This document shows, one piece after another, positions 55,498 through 64,000 of a stretch of DNA of 64,000 nt. This DNA comes from Telmatactis stephensoni (taxonomy: Eukaryota; Cnidaria; Anthozoa; Actiniaria; Isophelliidae). Position numbers and translations under genes: made by a program. Under the pieces are notes generated by a model. The model was given only the letters and a program-made list of their open reading frames with translations, was not told the DNA's origin and made no database searches. Location of the stretch: assembly GCA_029948255.1 (NCBI GenBank), contig JALIZF010001821.1, positions 1 through 64,000 of the forward strand, read 5' to 3'. The stretch's first letter is position 1, and every line of letters begins with the position of its first letter.

Positions 55498-56949
55498 GTC
55501 ACGGACGTTACACTCGGACTCCAATTTTCAACTTAACTAATGCTTTTATTAGAAGAGTTAGTAATGTTTTTGTTTTTTATTTAGCGATGGTGGTTTATGA
55601 TGCCTTAATAAAGAATCTACAAAAAAGAACAAACTCGAATGTTCTTTTTCTAATTTTCTACACGGGATAAAAGCAGCGTCACGGACGTTACATCAAAATT
55701 CCCCAACACTTTTACCAGCTAACAATTTGTCAAGATTCCTGCGAATTCCTTAGTAAACAATACTACCACTCTCTATGAATGTTATCGTGAATGGATAGGC
55801 TAGGGTTTGCAAATTAGGCAAAGAAAATATAATTTGTTTGTATTAAGTTTAAAAATAATAATATATTTTAACGTCACGGACGTTACACAATTTCGTCACG
55901 GACGTTACACTCTAAAATACATCAAAAGATAATATTGTAAAAGTGTAATGCTGAGGTGTCAATTGAATAATTTTCTTACAATTTGTTGTACATAAATTTC
56001 TCAGCGTGATAATTTTTGTTTCACCGTAAATTGCTGCTAATTACGTTTATGAAATCGTTGTATTTAGACTGGGCGCATTTTCGAAAAATCAGACACCTGG
56101 AGGCATGCATTTTGGGGTAGAGGCTGGTAACATAACTATTCTAAACTGATTTTTCATGCGGAATGCGAATATGAGTGTTACCAAGACATATTCTGCAATC
56201 TTATACGTGTAAATGACGTATTTTGTGAATTGCTACAGTCATTTCATACTAACGGCTTTTTTTGTGTAATTCCAAAAGTTTCCAAACTTAAAAACAATGA
56301 CCATAGTTGGAAAGAGCATATCAAAATCAGTAAAACTGTGAAGTTTGAAGGATATAAGTTGAAAAATCAAGGAGATACGAATTTTCAAAAATCGAAATTT
56401 GTTGGTATCTCTTGCATAACTGTAAGTGTTTTCATACAAAATGTCGTTTTTGTATTGAGAAAATATGCCAGATTATATTCCAATTAACAACATTTATTTA
56501 TTTTTTTATGCTGAATCTCTGTGGTAAAGCAATCAACATAGAACGGAATAAAATAAAAATAATTAATTAAATAAATAAATATGTTTTCTCATTATATACA
56601 GAAACCAAGAAATAGTTTATAGATTTGAACATTGTTAAATCAATTATATTGACACTTGACAAACAAAAGTAAAAACATAAATATTTATATAAATGCTTCA
56701 AGATTACACTTTGTAACGACAGTGGCAATGTAAGTTTAACGTCCGTGACGCTGAAAGTGTAACGTCCGTGACGCATTTTTAAAATGTAAACAGCAGATTT
56801 TTGCAAATCTTTCGGTGTTGTTATATTGGTCAGGACTAATAAAAAGAAAATCCGAAATAGTGCTAAATTTTACACACACGATAAAATGTAATCTAAAAAA
56901 AGAATGTTTTTGGGCTTACGCCATTGTAACGTCCGTGACAAAATTTACG
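55498..56949. mobile_element. Element bracketed by clustered 14-bp sites in opposite orientation
   Basis: GTCACGGACGTTAC occurs on the plus strand at 55498, 55678, 55873 and 55895. Its reverse complement GTAACGTCCGTGAC occurs at 56759 and 56936, with a one-base variant (TTAACGTCCGTGAC) at 56736. The sites point one way on the left and the other way on the right of a ~830-bp AT-rich core. A weak open frame (56230-56487) sits in the core. The pattern fits a DNA transposon with multiple transposase-binding sites near each end, but exact termini and target duplication are not clear. Confidence 0.6.
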
Positions 56950-57655
56950 TTACGTTTTTTTTCCGCAGAAAAAGTATAAGTTAAAGTAAAATGCCTTTCG
57001 TCCTTAAAGCATGTGATATAGTAATAATAATAACCAAAACACATTAGAAACAGTATAAAAGCTTCATATTTTTTTCAGAGTTCAAACTTAGTATTGTTAT
57101 TTTGCAACTGGAATAGCTTATCGAACCATCAACTTTCTCATCCCATGGGTACCCCCAGTCTTTTAAGTGTCGCCTTTTACTAATGGGTTTGAATCTTCGG
57201 TTACTAAGGAAGAAATTTCACTGATGTTAAATCGTGAAAAAAGAGTTTGAAAATTTGTACTTTTTATCTCTCTCATAGAGAACTGACCCCAAGCATTTAG
57301 TGATTGTACTCTATCAGCACGAGAGTAAGTGTTGAAATAAAAAGCAAACGAAATCATATTTGAGTACGAACTTACGCCTGCTGAAACTGCTGGAGAAACT
57401 GGCCGTGGAATCGCTACGGCCCGGCTGGCCGAAACGGCATCAAAAAAGCGTATTTGAGTTTAAGTTTGATGGCTATCATGAGTACTTTTATGGAGTAATT
57501 TACTTTATTCATAGCGACATTTGGTTCATAGAGAAACTTCTTTCACAATTTGTACATGTTCAGCGTACAGCCATAAATTAACAATATGTATTAAAATATA
57601 ACTTTCCCAAACGTTAAATTGCTCAATGTACCCTGTTTGAATCACGGATAGACCG

Positions 57656-57740
57656 TTTTCTTTTTTTTTCTTTTTTTTTTTTCTTTTTTCTTTTCTTTTT
57701 TCTTTTTTCTTTTTCTTTTGCTTCATTATCTTTTTTTTGT
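57656..57740 (+). repeat. Pyrimidine (TTTTCTTT) low-complexity tract
   Basis: About 85 bp of T and C. Minus-strand frames give Lys-only protein and are not genes. Confidence 0.9.
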
Positions 57741-58171
57741 TCTTTCATACTCAAGTCAATTATTTTTCGCTAAAGAAATTACATTGGCTGATATTATTAA
57801 TAATTATCCATATGACTCTTTCAAAATTCTTTACAGACGGGTCCAATCTTAATTTTTAGATTTGTGAGAGCACTGATTTATCATTACTTGATTCTAATTG
57901 ATTTTAATTGATTTATATTTCAGCCTTCAAATAAAAAACTTATTATTTAACTAAAATTGGTTTTTGGGCTTCCTGTGGTCATTGTTATCGGTCAATCCCA
58001 GGGAGTCGATCCACGAGTTACTTCGCAATTGGCTGGTTGATTGGTGTTCGTTTTCAAAGAGTTTTACCTTTTGTTCTTCTCTAACTCTTAAATAATACGG
58101 TGACCCCCTGATTTTACGAATTCGTAACTCGTAATCTTATAAACTTATTGTATAAAGAAAAAAAAGTACAC

Positions 58172-58412
58172 TTCAAAAACGTGTATTCTGAAGGACTATT
58201 TTTCGGCCGTCATTATTGTTGCTCTTTTGCTTCTTTGCAAATCGTTCGGCAACAACTTAGTTCCAAATGTTAGGATTTTGAGTTAATTTAATTTTTTTTC
58301 TGTCTGGTCCTTCAAAACGTATATTCTGGAGGACTATTTTTCGACCGTCATTAGTGTAGACCTTTCGCTTCTTTGCAAATTGTTCGGCAACAACTTAGTT
58401 CCAAATGTTTTT
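58172..58412 (+). repeat. Two-copy tandem repeat, ~138-bp period
   Basis: AAAACGTGTATTCTGAAGGA to AACTTAGTTCCAAATGTT at 58175-58270 is repeated at 58313-58409 with about 10 percent change. It lies just upstream of the LTR element. The preceding 56950-58171 holds nothing else I can identify. Confidence 0.82.
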
Positions 58413-58523
58413 CTACATCATGTGATATCATTTGTTTCCTTTTGAATATTTTTGGTTGTTCCAAAATCTTTATATTTTGACCAGATGTCGTAAGGCCATT
58501 TTTATATATAGTGTCCAAAACAC

Positions 58524-59334
58524 TGTGACGAAACGTATTGTTTAGGATAATGTTTAGTTAATTAAGTAATTAGTGTCTTTAGTAATGTGAATAATAGTAT
58601 ATTTAATTAGTTCGTTTTTTGTTTTCGTAATGTAAATTCTTGTATGTGATTTGTATTCATAATGTTAGTATATAAACGTTCCACGCGGCTAAAGCGGCGC
58701 TCTCGTACAAGTACTTCTTCGAGAAGGAGAGCACATGGTTGAAGTTAAAAGTTGTCACAAAGAGCAGATTCATCCCGAATCCAAGAGAAACATTAGAAAA
58801 TATAATCACAAAGAATCACTCAGATTCAAAGAACTTGGAGAAGTCAAAAGGAGTTGTTAAAAGAGTTGTTGAAGTTACTGTGGTGAACGACTCGCCTGAA
58901 GTTAATGAAGTGAAGACGAAAGACTCGCCTGAAGTTACGTTTGAAGCACTGAAACGTGCACGTGGAAAAGTCCTGAAGTCACTGAGGTCGTTAGAGAAGT
59001 ACTAAAGTTGTTGGTACCAAAAGAATTAAAGCCGCTGAACGATAAGTAAAAGGAACTTGAAACAAAAACTGTTGTAAGAAAAAAACTCTTTACTAAATTA
59101 TTTAAGAAATTTTTAAATATCTAAATCTATAGTACCACAGAAGTTACAAATATTTAAGTTAATAAGTATTAGTATAATTAAGAATTAAAAAAGTAGGAAA
59201 TTAGAAATTAAGAACATTATAAGTTTTTCTTCGTTGTAGTAAATAAATTAATTTAGGTGTCATTGTCTCCATTCTGCTGAAGACTTGGAACACGAGGGCT
59301 GGGGTGTGGCCTGAGGGTCGGGCGGTCCGTGACA
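58524..59334 (+). mobile_element. 5' LTR of a Gmr1-like Ty3/gypsy element (811 bp)
   Basis: Starts TGTGACGAAACG and ends GGCGGTCCGTGACA (TG...CA). A TATA-like TAGTATATAAACG lies near 58667 and a poly(A) signal AATAAA near 59241. Short internal direct repeats of GACTCGCCTGAAGTTA sit at 58899 and 58930. The same ends and TATA region are in the 3' LTR at 63136-63999, though the middles differ substantially. Confidence 0.92.
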
Positions 59335-59340
59335 GATTTT

Positions 59341-59357
59341 TGGTGTCAGAAGTGGGA
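59341..59357 (+). promoter_or_regulatory. Primer-binding site
   Basis: TGGTGTCAGAAGTGGGA begins six bases after the 5' LTR. It is complementary to a tRNA 3' end of the type CCCACTTCTGACACCA, which I recall as tRNA-Leu-like. It would prime minus-strand DNA synthesis. Confidence 0.75.
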
Positions 59358-59473
59358 TGGTTGGATCTGCACACCTCAGAACGTTTTTCAAGTCAGACCA
59401 GAATAGGACACAATTTAGTTGTGTGTGAATGTTATGTAATATTTTCGTTATAGTTGTATTAGCTATCGTAGTT

Positions 59474-59731
59474 ATGAGTACCAATTATAGTGAGTGGGCG
59501 TTAGAAGACTTAAGGGGAGAGGCAGAAAGGAGAGGTCTTAGGTTCAGTAGTAAGGATGGGGTTAAAACCCTTGCGTCAAAACTTAGGAGGAATGACAGGC
59601 GCTCTACTGGTGGTGAGTCGAGTGCTGGGGAGGGTGACAGTATGGGAGAGAGTAAGTTGAGTGAAGAAAAAGGTAGTGGACTGAGTTTTGAACAGCAGAT
59701 TCAGTTGATGGAGTTGGAGAGAAAAATATGA
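59474..59731 (+). pseudogene. Gag N-terminus with SAP-like motif, cut by TGA
   Basis: ATG at 59474 (MSTNYSEWALEDLRGEAERR) opens a frame with a SAP-like helix pattern (LEDLRxEAExRGL...K..LASKLR), a fold that usually binds nucleic acid. It stops at TGA 59729-59731, inside a purine-rich coiled-coil tract. Gag continues in another frame, so at least one stop and one indel separate the parts. Confidence 0.7.
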
Positions 59732-61602
59732 AAAGAGGAGAGAGAGGTCGAAGAGAAAAGAAGAAAAGAAGAAAGAGAGGCGAAGAGAAAAGAAGAGAGG
59801 CTGAAGAGAAAAGAAGAAAAGAGGAAAGAGAGGCTGAGGAGAGAATGGCACAAATAAAGTTAGAGGCAGAGAAGATAAGGTTGGAGTCAGAGAGACAAAT
59901 GGAAAGAGAGAGAATGGAATTTGAGAGAAAAGAAAGTGAAAGCGCTTTAAGGAAAGAAATCGAAGAGATGGAAAAAAGAATGGAAAAGAAATATGGAACA
60001 GCTGCAAGGGAGAACTCTGTACAAGATAAATCAAAGAGTATAAAAATAAGAGAGATGAGAGAGAACGAAGATATCGATGATTATTTCCGTATCTTCGAAA
60101 TGACCGCAAAGGCCCAGTATCTCCCTGAAAAAGACTGGATTGGCAATTTAATTCCAAAACTTACAGAGAAAGCCAAATCTGCATACCTAGAAATTCCTGA
60201 ATCAATGAGCCAGGATTATGAAAAAAGCAAATCCGTTATCATTAAAGCGTATCAACTCACTGCTGACCATTATAGACACAGGTTTCGCACCTCAGAGAAG
60301 AAAGCCGATGAAGACTTCGTGCAATGGGGCAATAGGACGAGAAGATATCTAAATCGTTGGATGACAGTAGCCGAGGCAATCGATGAGAAAGAGAAAATCC
60401 TGGAACAAATAGTAATGGAAAGGCTTCTTGATGCTGTAAGTCCAGAACTCAGATCGTGGTTAAAAGATCAAAAACCAAAGACGGCCGAAGAGTTAGGGAA
60501 TTTAGCCAACTTACATGTCCAGTCAAGAAAAGGACCAATGGTTGCTGGAAGGTATGTCTCATATTTAAAGTATTCAAAACCAGAGGATAGGAATAAACCA
60601 AACCAAAAGCCGGAGGGATCTATTGTAAAACCAGAAACCACACCTAAACCTCAGTCCCCTGCTCCTGCAAATGTTACTTCACAAACTCCACCTCCAATTA
60701 GGCCACCAACTTTTACAAGACCACCTGTTAAGTGCTATAAATGTGGTAAAGAGGGACACATGTCCTTTAACTGCAACAGAGGTAGAGGTAGGCCCTCGCA
60801 GGGATACTTACTTTGTACAACACCACTGACATCATGTTCTTATCCAGAGTCACCAGGTTGTTCTGTTACAGGCAAAATTGAAGGTAAAGCTGCAGTGATG
60901 ATTATAGATTCTGGGTGTACCAAGACTCTCGTACACAAGAAGTTTCTTAACTGGAGAAAACCGAATTGGACTGGAGACCACATCACAGTTCTAACAGCGA
61001 CCGGAGAACGGATAACAGTTCCGCTTGCCAGAGTATCCATCGAAAGTCCTCAAGGCGTTCACGAAGAATTAGTTGGGATAACCGAGAAACTTCCAGTGGA
61101 TTGCTTGTTGGGTCGGTCTTCTTTTGGTAAGACGCTTTCAAGAAAAAATATTCTAGACCAATGGGAGCAGAACGTTTCCTCTAATAATGTTGCCAACACT
61201 GACGTCAAAGATGAAGCTTTTGTTCTAACAAGGAAACAAGCAGCGGAAGTTGCCCAAAAAAGAGTAAACGATTTGGTTGACCGCGAAAATGAGTTATCAT
61301 TGAAAAGTTTGTCAAAGCCTGTCACTGGGAGTGAAGACCTAAAGGAAGGTGATTTGCCAGCACTTTTTGAAGAACATAAAGGTATGCCAGTTGATAATTC
61401 AAGTAGTGTAAATGTTGAGATGAAGACATCTTTAAATGAAGTTCCAATTAATATCTTAGATCGTACTAGACCACAGCTCATTTCAGATCAAAAAGCAGAC
61501 GTGACCCTCGAGAAAGCACACAAACAAGCTTTTGAAAAGGCACCTGAAGACGAGGATGGCTATTTTTTGATAAAGGGATACTTATGCATAGAAAAGTCTT
61601 GA
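59728..61602 (+). CDS. gag-pr: Gag-protease ORF: coiled coil, SCAN-like capsid, CCHC knuckle, aspartic protease
   Basis: A 624-residue frame. Residues 1-95 are a Lys/Glu/Arg coiled coil. Residues about 110-270 are a capsid-like region; its second half (YRHRFRTSEKKADEDFVQWG, then EKILEQIVMERLL and SPELRSWLKDQKPKTAEE) resembles the SCAN domain, which is thought to derive from Gmr1-like Gag. A CCHC zinc knuckle (CYKCGKEGHMSFNC) is near 334-348. An aspartic protease motif (IIDSGCTKTLV) is near 392-402 and a LLGRS flap-end motif near 455. The frame is lost at 61583-61602 just before the integrase linker. Confidence 0.85.
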   Translation: MKRGERGRREKKKRRKRGEEKRREAEEKRRKEEREAEERMAQIKLEAEKIRLESERQMERERMEFERKESESALRKEIEEMEKRMEKKYGTAARENSVQDKSKSIKIREMRENEDIDDYFRIFEMTAKAQYLPEKDWIGNLIPKLTEKAKSAYLEIPESMSQDYEKSKSVIIKAYQLTADHYRHRFRTSEKKADEDFVQWGNRTRRYLNRWMTVAEAIDEKEKILEQIVMERLLDAVSPELRSWLKDQKPKTAEELGNLANLHVQSRKGPMVAGRYVSYLKYSKPEDRNKPNQKPEGSIVKPETTPKPQSPAPANVTSQTPPPIRPPTFTRPPVKCYKCGKEGHMSFNCNRGRGRPSQGYLLCTTPLTSCSYPESPGCSVTGKIEGKAAVMIIDSGCTKTLVHKKFLNWRKPNWTGDHITVLTATGERITVPLARVSIESPQGVHEELVGITEKLPVDCLLGRSSFGKTLSRKNILDQWEQNVSSNNVANTDVKDEAFVLTRKQAAEVAQKRVNDLVDRENELSLKSLSKPVTGSEDLKEGDLPALFEEHKGMPVDNSSSVNVEMKTSLNEVPINILDRTRPQLISDQKADVTLEKAHKQAFEKAPEDEDGYFLIKGYLCIEKS

Positions 61603-61680
61603 AAGATTTGCCCGACAGTATGAAATATGTTGATCGCATTGTTGTCCCAGAAGCTTATAGAAATTTTACGTGTCTCGCAT
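61580..61680 (+). pseudogene. Protease-integrase linker with two frameshifts
   Basis: The pattern DEDGYFLIKGYL (first frame), LPDSMKYVDRIVVPEAYR (second frame) and RVSHTIPLAGHMG (third frame) is one continuous family-like segment spread over three frames. Two indels, at about 61580-61590 and 61655-61670, therefore break the polyprotein here. Confidence 0.75.
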
Positions 61681-62832
61681 ACTATTCCTTTAGCAGGTCA
61701 CATGGGTGTTAAGAAAACCATTGATCGGATTACTGCCCATTTCTTCTGGCCGGGAGTTACACTAGATGTTAAGAAATATTGTGCAACCTGTCCCCAATGT
61801 CAACTCGTTGCAAGAAAGCTAAAGTCACATAGAGCCCCTTTAAAGCCTACAGAAATTGTTACGGAGCCATTCAAAAAAGTAGCTATTGATCTGGTGGGGG
61901 AATTGCCAAAATCTTCTTCAGGCTACAAGTATATCCTTACCATAGTAGACTACGCCACGCGGTACCCAGAGGCTATACCACTAAGAACAACTAGTAGTAA
62001 AGTTATTGCAGATGCGTACATTGATGATGTGGAGATAGACACCACTTCTTCCTTTCCACAACATTTATTACATCTCAAACAGGTACTTCAGCGTCTTAGA
62101 GAGTGTAAACTTAATGCAAGACCATCAAAATGCAAAATCGCTATGACATCCGTCGATTTTGTTGGACACAAGGTAGGCGGTGACAAAATACAACCCAAAG
62201 AAGCATTAGTTCAAGCAATCGAACGATTTCCAAGACCACAAACTAAAAAGCAAGTGAAATCTTTTATTGGCTTAGCAGGTTATTACCGGAAGTTTGTTCC
62301 TAACTTTTCAGAAAGAGCAGCTGTGTTAATAGATTTGACCAAGGGACGTCAACCAACGAGGATAGTATGGGAAGAACAACATGAGCGCGCCTTCCAGGAT
62401 CTTAAGAACGCATTAAAAACACCCCCAGTATTACGTCCTCCTCACTGGAATGAAACTTTTATTGTACAGGCTGATGCATCAAATCATGGCTTAGGCGCGA
62501 TACTTAGTCAAAAGGATGAGGATGGCTACGAACGACCAGTTGCTTATGCCAGTAGGAAATTGCAACCACGTGAAGAGAGATTGTCTACCACGGAAAAAGA
62601 GTGCTTAAGTATTGTTTGGGCAGTGGAGACCTTTCGCTACTATCTATATGGAAGAAAGTTTACTTTGCAAACTGATCACAACCCTTTGGTATGGTTAAAT
62701 AGAGTAAGAGAGAAAAGCCAGAAATTACTGCGTTGGAGCATCACTTTACAAGAATTCGACATGGAGATTGAACACAAACCAGGGAAGAGTAATGTGAATG
62801 TCGATGCATTGAGTAGAGTATACAAGCAGTAA
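61627..62832 (+). CDS. pol: Integrase N-part fused to RT thumb and RNase H (deleted pol)
   Basis: The H2C2 zinc-binding domain (HTIPLAGH...CATCPQC) and the first part of the integrase core (VAIDLVGELP, TIVDYATRYPEA: first and second Asp) are followed, near 62010-62020, by the RT active-site motif YIDDVE, the RT thumb (LKQVLQRLRECKLNARPSKC, GLAGYYRKFVPNFS) and RNase H (QADASNHGLGAIL, STTEKECL, TDHNPL), ending DALSRV at TAA 62832. Missing: the integrase third acidic residue and C-terminal domain, and RT fingers and palm before YIDD. RNase H is last, directly before the 3' LTR region, so the order integrase-RT-RNase H is native to the family and the fusion is an internal deletion. Confidence 0.88.
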   Translation: MLIALLSQKLIEILRVSHTIPLAGHMGVKKTIDRITAHFFWPGVTLDVKKYCATCPQCQLVARKLKSHRAPLKPTEIVTEPFKKVAIDLVGELPKSSSGYKYILTIVDYATRYPEAIPLRTTSSKVIADAYIDDVEIDTTSSFPQHLLHLKQVLQRLRECKLNARPSKCKIAMTSVDFVGHKVGGDKIQPKEALVQAIERFPRPQTKKQVKSFIGLAGYYRKFVPNFSERAAVLIDLTKGRQPTRIVWEEQHERAFQDLKNALKTPPVLRPPHWNETFIVQADASNHGLGAILSQKDEDGYERPVAYASRKLQPREERLSTTEKECLSIVWAVETFRYYLYGRKFTLQTDHNPLVWLNRVREKSQKLLRWSITLQEFDMEIEHKPGKSNVNVDALSRVYKQ

Positions 62833-62888
62833 AAGAGACAAAAATTAAGTTACAAGACAACGTTGCAATTGTAAGTTAAAAGATGCCA

Positions 62889-62915
62889 AAAAAAAAAAAA
62901 AAAAAAAAAAAAAAT
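62889..62915 (+). repeat. Poly-A run in the 3' untranslated part of the element
   Basis: About two dozen A residues between the pol stop and the polypurine tract. It may be slippage-prone. The remaining sequence to 63123 has no frame of note. Confidence 0.85.
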
Positions 62916-63123
62916 GCCGGTTAGAATGGTTTGAATGTAGTGAGTAGAGTGAATCCTTGAGTATTGAAAGTAGTGGAAATTGGTGGAAAAAATAGTCTGA
63001 AATGCTTAATAATGCTGGGATAAACGAATGAGAAAAGAGTTCATTGAATGGTTGATTCCCTTTTCTGGGATGGACCCTTTTGTTTCTTTCTATTTTTGTA
63101 TCGTGCCGATACATAATAGACTT

Positions 63124-63135
63124 AGAAGGGGGAGG
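63124..63135 (+). promoter_or_regulatory. Polypurine tract
   Basis: AGAAGGGGGAGG lies immediately before the TGTGACG start of the 3' LTR, the correct place for plus-strand priming. Confidence 0.85.
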
Positions 63136-63999
63136 TGTGACGAAACGTGTTTATTTAGGAAAATTAGTGTTTAGTTGATTCAGTTTTGAATTAGTTCATT
63201 AGTGTCTTTAGTACTGTGAATAATAGTATATTTAATTAGTTTGGTTTGTTTTCATAATGTAAATTCTTGCATGTAATCTGTATTCATGTATTCGGTATAT
63301 ATAACGTGTTACGCGGCAAGGCGTGGCTCTCGAACAAGAAACGTTCAAGTAAGGACGTTGAGAGCAAATGTTGTAGAGAGAAATACATGAGAAGAAAGCC
63401 TTTTGGAGCAGACTCACTCAGAGTCCCGTATTTAAGAGAATAAGAGTAAGAAAACGCTGTTGAGAAGTTTTCCACTGGAACGGACTCATGCAGAGACCCA
63501 GCGGGCAACCAAAGCAGTTGAAAGAAAACCTAAATGACGTGGAGCAGTTGGGAGCCAGTAGTGCGAAGTGTAAAGCTAAGCTAAATCAGAAAGGGGCCAG
63601 AAAGTACTGAGTCCAGGGAGAAAAAACACTATATCTACAGGCCGTCAAAAGCTCCACTAGCCTTCTGCAGTTGAAACAAACTAAAAGCCGCTCAACCACG
63701 AACGTTAAGTAAAACAAACTGTGAATTCATTTGTATAGAATCTTAATTGTTGTTAAAAAAAAAAAAAAAACTATTCTAATAATTTTAGGATTTATATTAG
63801 CACGATTTCTACATTAAGATATTGTTAGATTTAGTATAAAGCTAATTATTTCTATAGTTTCGAGATTTTATATTAAGTATAAGTATAAGTATATTAAGTT
63901 TAAGTATAGTAAAAAAAAATATAAATCATTGTTTTGTTCTGGGGAAGACTTGGAAGACGAGGGCTGGGGTGTGGCCTGAGGGTCGGGCGGTCCGTGACA
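63136..63999 (+). mobile_element. 3' LTR (864 bp)
   Basis: Starts TGTGACGAAACG, ends GGCGGTCCGTGACA at 63999, one base before the window edge. TATA-like GGTATATATAACG near 63291. It differs from the 5' LTR by many substitutions and by 53 bp in length, mostly in the R/U5 part. The target duplication cannot be tested because the right flank is outside the window. Confidence 0.9.
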
Positions 64000-64000
64000 A

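Noticed and set aside
58739..59005. 88-codon frame inside the 5' LTR
   Set aside because: No ATG start, lies in the LTR, and the matching part of the 3' LTR does not keep it.
59576..60157. 193-codon minus-strand frame rich in Phe, Leu and Ser
   Set aside because: Antisense of the purine-rich Gag coiled coil.

Overview
This is eukaryotic nuclear DNA from an animal. It carries spliced genes (a class C GPCR of the metabotropic glutamate receptor type and a Pellino-type E3 ligase), TTAGGG repeats, many short inverted-repeat transposons (MITEs) and a Ty3/gypsy-type LTR element. I infer a cnidarian, most likely an anthozoan (stony coral or sea anemone), from the overall look of genes and repeats. 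The sequence alone does not prove this, and no ribosomal or mitochondrial marker is present.

Layout. (1) 1-14219 and 23250-27860: three blocks of one satellite family with a basic unit of about 102 bp (34 codons), organised into higher-order repeats. The first block is interrupted at 7178-9895 by a 2.7-kb terminal-inverted-repeat element. The third block starts directly beside interstitial telomeric TTAGGG repeats and has many units flipped in orientation. Blocks 2 and 3 end at the same base in the same ~800-bp flank (14220-15026 and 27861-28658), so array plus flank was duplicated. (2) 15141-23249: a small three-exon gene predicted to make 132 residues (unknown function), a 130-bp repeat rich in CRE-like TGACGTCA, a foldback element, a 60-bp minisatellite, and a possible 223-residue coding exon. 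(3) 28659-31520: 9-bp CTGTCCTAG arrays in inverted arrangement, a second copy of a 560-bp repeat, and palindromic MITEs. (4) 32597-36947: a three-exon metabotropic glutamate receptor-like gene on the minus strand, with matching splice phases and a predicted 856-residue product. (5) 36948-41916: repeat-rich intergenic DNA with several MITEs and a second 60-bp minisatellite array. (6) 41917-46029: the 3' part of a Pellino gene on the minus strand, six exons, with a one-base phase conflict at the last junction. (7) 46474-48825: a decayed non-LTR reverse transcriptase and a broken, intronless Rep-like gene (HUH nuclease plus SF3 helicase). (8) 49224-58523: non-coding DNA with several inverted-repeat elements, one with clustered 14-bp sites in opposite orientation near its two ends. 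(9) 58524-63999: an LTR retrotransposon with domain order gag, protease, integrase, RT, RNase H. That is the Gmr1-like order rather than the usual Ty3 order. It has a SCAN-like Gag and an internal deletion fusing integrase to RT.

The genes do not form an operon or pathway. The glutamate receptor and Pellino are ordinary host genes in a region dominated by satellites and mobile elements. The most unusual items are the satellite system with its telomeric and inverted junctions, the Rep-like gene, and the Gmr1-like retrotransposon.
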